Source: Methanomicrobiaceae archaeon (GTDB lineage: Archaea; Halobacteriota; Methanomicrobia; Methanomicrobiales; Methanomicrobiaceae). From it: 7,637 nt of DNA. Shown here one piece after another: positions 5,843-7,637 of the stretch (within the stretch, counting starts at the first letter, position 1; the number at the start of each line of letters is the position of its first letter). The notes under the pieces are model-generated. The model was given only the letters and a program-made list of their open reading frames with translations. It was not told where the DNA came from and did not search any database. Location of the stretch: contig DAOVRB010000037.1 of assembly GCA_030628325.1 (NCBI GenBank), positions 1-7,637 on the forward strand. Direction: 5' to 3'. Position numbers and translations under genes: made by a program.

Positions 5843-6938
5843 AGAAATGCAAGAATTTACACCTGATTGGATATCTCCCCCTAGTGATACTATTACAGAT
5901 ATCTTAGAAGAAAGGGATTGGACACAGGTTGAATTTGCAAAAAGAATGGGGATGTCAAAAAAACAAACCAACCTTATGTTGAATGCTAAGGCCCCAATTA
6001 CTTATGATACCGCTTTAAAACTGGAAAGTGTTATTGGAAGTACTGCAAAATTCTGGTTAAATCGGGAAGCTCAATATCGTGAGAGTCTGGCACGTAAAGA
6101 AGAATTAAAAAAACTTAATGATTGGAACGATTGGGTTCATAAATTCCCTGTTAGAGATTTAATGAATAAAGGTTTTCTTCAGAATAAAAGAATTGATTCT
6201 AAGAATAAGCCTTACATTGTTAAAGAATTATTACGACTTTTTAAAGTTGCTTCCCCTAAAGAATGGGAATCCCGATATGGTAATATGCAAGTTGCATTTC
6301 GAAGAACAAAGGAAGAACAAAGCGATATTGGAGCAATAACCTCTTGGATTAGATTAGGGGAAATCTCAGCAGAACAGAGAGACGGTCCAAAATATGACCG
6401 GAATAAATTTGTGAGATCATTAGACGCTATAAGAAAACTTACAAAATTGAGTCCAAAAGAATTTGAGCCAGAACTTCAGAAATTATGTTGTGATTCTGGC
6501 GTTGTATTAGTATTTATACCCTCAATTAAAAATGCACATGTTAGCGGTGTCGCCCGTTGGTTAAATCCCCACAAACCATTAATTCAGCTATCATCATATG
6601 GAAAATATAATGACCGGTTCTGGTTCACATTTTTCCATGAAGCTGCACATATTTTGCTTCATAATAAAAATAATGTGTTTTTAGATGAATTTGATCATTC
6701 CAGATTATATTCTCAAGAAGAGATTGAAGCAGATAAATGGGCAAGTGATCATCTAATTCCTGAAAAATATACCCCAGAATTTTTAGCTTTAACAAACAGG
6801 GTAGCTGTTCTTGCATTTGCAAAGAAGCTGGATATACATCCCGGAATTGTGGTGGGTCGATTACAGCATGAAGGAATTATTGATTATTCCTGGATGGTTG
6901 ATCTAAAAGAAAAATTTGACTCCTCTCCATATTTCTGA
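5835..6938 (+). CDS. higA: HigA-like HTH antitoxin fused to ImmA/IrrE-type zinc metallopeptidase, 367 aa
   Basis: The ATG at 5835 overlaps the toxin stop codon region (5835-5842) and is preferred over the TTG at 5823, which lies deeper in the toxin. Residues 17-72 form a Xre/HigA helix-turn-helix (ILEERDWTQVEFAKRMGMSK, then NLMLNAKAPITYDTALKLE and FWLNREAQYRESLA). A helical linker (about 80-205) leads to an ImmA/IrrE (COG2856) peptidase domain. There H268-E269-A-A-H272 is the zinc-binding HExxH motif, within FFHEAAHILLH. E298 in EIEADKWASDHLIP is the likely third ligand. All three ligands are present, so the peptidase is probably active. The HTH should bind the operon's promoter and the toxin. 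In relatives such as ImmA and IrrE the peptidase cleaves a repressor, so here it may cleave its own HTH part or another regulator. The gene is AT-rich like the toxin and ends at a T-tract terminator. Confidence 0.85.
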   Translation: MIKEMQEFTPDWISPPSDTITDILEERDWTQVEFAKRMGMSKKQTNLMLNAKAPITYDTALKLESVIGSTAKFWLNREAQYRESLARKEELKKLNDWNDWVHKFPVRDLMNKGFLQNKRIDSKNKPYIVKELLRLFKVASPKEWESRYGNMQVAFRRTKEEQSDIGAITSWIRLGEISAEQRDGPKYDRNKFVRSLDAIRKLTKLSPKEFEPELQKLCCDSGVVLVFIPSIKNAHVSGVARWLNPHKPLIQLSSYGKYNDRFWFTFFHEAAHILLHNKNNVFLDEFDHSRLYSQEEIEADKWASDHLIPEKYTPEFLALTNRVAVLAFAKKLDIHPGIVVGRLQHEGIIDYSWMVDLKEKFDSSPYF

Positions 6939-6940
6939 TC

Positions 6941-6962
6941 TCTATTTTTCACCATTTTTTTT
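6941..6962 (+). terminator. T-tract terminator of the toxin-antitoxin operon
   Basis: Two runs of T (5 bases at 6945-6949 and 8 at 6955-6962) begin a few bases after the antitoxin stop codon. Archaeal RNA polymerase terminates at such U-rich tracts without needing a hairpin. Confidence 0.6.
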
Positions 6963-7045
6963 GTCGCAGTACACACAACAGTTGGAACATGAAGGATACA
7001 CGCTCATCCCTCATGTGACCTATCACAGATTCGGGGGGTGGATTG

Positions 7046-7077
7046 AAGGGAGGGGGACTCTCTCTCTCCCCTCCCTT
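7046..7077. repeat. Perfect 10-bp GC-rich inverted repeat with CT-repeat loop
   Basis: AAGGGAGGGG (7046-7055) pairs perfectly with CCCCTCCCTT (7068-7077) across a 12-base loop containing a CT repeat. It directly abuts the first copy of the 30-bp direct repeat. It may be a terminal structure of a lost element or a back-up terminator. No U-tract follows on the plus strand. Confidence 0.7.
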
Positions 7078-7107
7078 GCTAATAATCTGATGGCTCAATT
7101 GAATCCA
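7078..7107. repeat. 30-bp direct repeat, copy 1
   Basis: This copy begins GCTAATAATCT and ends TGAATCCA. It matches 7151-7180 at 25 of 30 positions without gaps. The offset between copies is 73 bases. It is probably an end sequence of an insertion element. Confidence 0.7.
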
Positions 7108-7150
7108 GGGCAGTTTGTAGGGCACTGGAATGTTTGAAATGCCTGTAATT

Positions 7151-7180
7151 GCTAATAATCTCATAGTTTAAGTGAATCCA
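7151..7180. repeat. 30-bp direct repeat, copy 2, overlapping the transposase stop
   Basis: This is the second copy of the repeat at 7078-7107. It covers the stop codon of the transposase remnant (7168-7170), which suggests that the repeat belongs to the 3' end of that insertion-sequence type. Copy 1 may then be the end of a second, otherwise lost element. Confidence 0.7.
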
Positions 7181-7395
7181 CATGCCCGTCTAATCTTCAA
7201 AATGACGTAATCAAGATCTCTAAATCCAAAAGCAGCTTTCTTTATGACATTGATCTTGTTGTTGAATCCCTCACTTGCAGCGTTTGTATATCAAAAATCA
7301 AAATAGTTTACAATTCCTTCAAAGTATTGTTTAATTGTCTTTATTATCGGCAAAAACTATTTGACTCCAGATTCCACAACATTGTCCATGAAGCA
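7168..7395 (-). pseudogene. C-terminal remnant of an ISL3-family transposase
   Basis: In one frame the minus strand reads CFMDNVVESGVK, a TAG stop, then FLPIIKTIKQYFEGIVNYFDF. A TGA stop follows, then YTNAASEGFNNKINVIKK and AFGFRDLDYVILKIRRACG, ending at TAA (7168-7170). The TNAxSEGxNNKIK...FGFR block is the hallmark C-terminus of ISL3-family DDE transposases, where the catalytic Glu sits in SEGFNNK. The two internal stops each need only one base change from a sense codon (CAG or AAG to TAG, TGG to TGA). Most of the protein is missing: the frame is cut off at its N-terminal side by the GC-rich hairpin and pgk. It cannot be functional. Confidence 0.8.
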
Positions 7396-7400
7396 GGAAA

Positions 7401-7420
7401 CCACGCCCTTCAGGGCGGGG
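7401..7420. mobile_element. GC-rich hairpin like an IS200/IS605 end, just after pgk
   Basis: CC-A-CGCCCT and AGGGCG-G-GG form an imperfect stem with one A/G mismatch. Read from the minus strand it is ACCCCGCCCTGAAGGGCG, a motif commonly seen at IS200/IS605 ends in archaea. It lies 4 bases beyond the pgk stop codon and next to the transposase remnant. It may be an insertion-element scar now acting as the pgk terminator. The hairpin is seen; the IS origin is inferred. Confidence 0.45.
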
Positions 7421-7424
7421 TAGT

Positions 7425-7637
7425 TCACCAGAACAACCGTCTGGACTCCTCAAGGGCAGCAATCGCAGGCAGAGTCTTTCCTGTAAGGAATTCTATACAG
7501 GCCCCGCCACCCGTTGAGATATGGGTGAAGTTCCTTTCAAGCCCGAGTGTTTTGATCACCGCTGCCGTATGTCCCCCACCCACAATAGAGAACTCTGCCC
7601 TGCTTGCGGCTTTAAGCAGTTCAAAAGTGCCGGTAGC
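7425..7637 (-). CDS. pgk: Phosphoglycerate kinase, C-terminal 70 residues (N-terminus beyond window)
   Basis: The minus strand reads ATGTFELLKAASRAEFSIVG, then GGHTAAVIKTLGLERNFTHI, then STGGGACIEFLTGKTLPAIA and ALEESRRLFW, stop. The GGGHTAA loop, the HISTGGGAxxEFL block and the closing TLPAIAALEES are diagnostic for phosphoglycerate kinase. This enzyme moves a phosphate between 1,3-bisphosphoglycerate and ADP in cytoplasmic glycolysis and gluconeogenesis. The STGGGA region contributes to the nucleotide-side domain and hinge. The last residues (RRLFW) and the TGA lie directly against a mobile-element hairpin, so the original C-terminus may have been altered by an insertion. The essential core looks intact. 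The base composition is clearly higher in GC than the toxin-antitoxin region. Confidence 0.93.
   Translation of the reverse strand, partial: ATGTFELLKAASRAEFSIVGGGHTAAVIKTLGLERNFTHISTGGGACIEFLTGKTLPAIAALEESRRLFW

Noticed and set aside
6916..7137. Plus-strand open frame of 73 codons overlapping the antitoxin end
   Set aside because: It starts inside the antitoxin gene, runs through its T-tract terminator, the GC-rich inverted repeat and a direct repeat, and has no ribosome site or family resemblance.

Overview
The window looks archaeal and most resembles a methanogen of the Methanomicrobiales type. The signs are a giant all-TPR protein, a DUF5320 protein starting MPGFDRRGPEGRGPMTGR, a small RecA/KaiC-like protein of a kind common in methanogens, TATA-like promoter elements, T-tract terminators and Shine-Dalgarno sites of the GGTGA/GGAG type. 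This assignment comes from reading the sequence, not from a database search.

Layout from left to right. Bases 1-233 (minus) hold the N-terminal part of a Gly/Arg-rich DUF5320 protein, with a stem-loop at the predicted 5' end of its mRNA. Bases 351-605 (minus) encode a small unrecognised helical protein. Upstream of it lies an AT-rich gap (606-958) with a 12-bp tandem repeat and promoter-like elements. Bases 959-4162 (plus) encode a 1067-residue protein made of about 30 TPR units, followed by a possible 19-codon Cys-rich ORF and a strong hairpin terminator. Facing it from the minus strand (4283-4888) is a RecA/KaiC-like protein that has lost its Walker A motif.

From about 4911 the character changes. 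A 600-base AT-rich spacer ends in a 60-base nested inverted repeat (5334-5393) that resembles the right end, or omega-RNA 3' end, of an IS200/IS605 element. Then comes a clearly AT-richer two-gene operon: a HigB-like RelE-superfamily toxin (5513-5842) and, overlapping it by 8 bases, a HigA-like HTH protein fused to an ImmA/IrrE-type zinc peptidase (5835-6938). A 7-bp-arm palindrome just upstream is a good candidate for the antitoxin's operator. To the right (7046-7420) is a graveyard of mobile DNA: a GC-rich inverted repeat, two diverged 30-bp direct repeats, the C-terminal end of an ISL3-family transposase with two nonsense codons, and another IS605-like GC-rich hairpin. This debris abuts the 3' end of phosphoglycerate kinase (pgk, minus, 7425-7637, N-terminus outside the window).

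The most interesting unit is the toxin/HTH-peptidase operon flanked by decayed insertion sequences, which reads as a small acquired island next to a housekeeping gene. The arrangement is not unknown, because Xre-COG2856 proteins paired with toxins have been predicted by comparative genomics. However, the role of the peptidase in controlling this toxin is open. Secondary points are the very regular TPR solenoid with one 33-residue insert, the orphan IS605-like structured repeat, and the Walker-A-less RecA-like protein.
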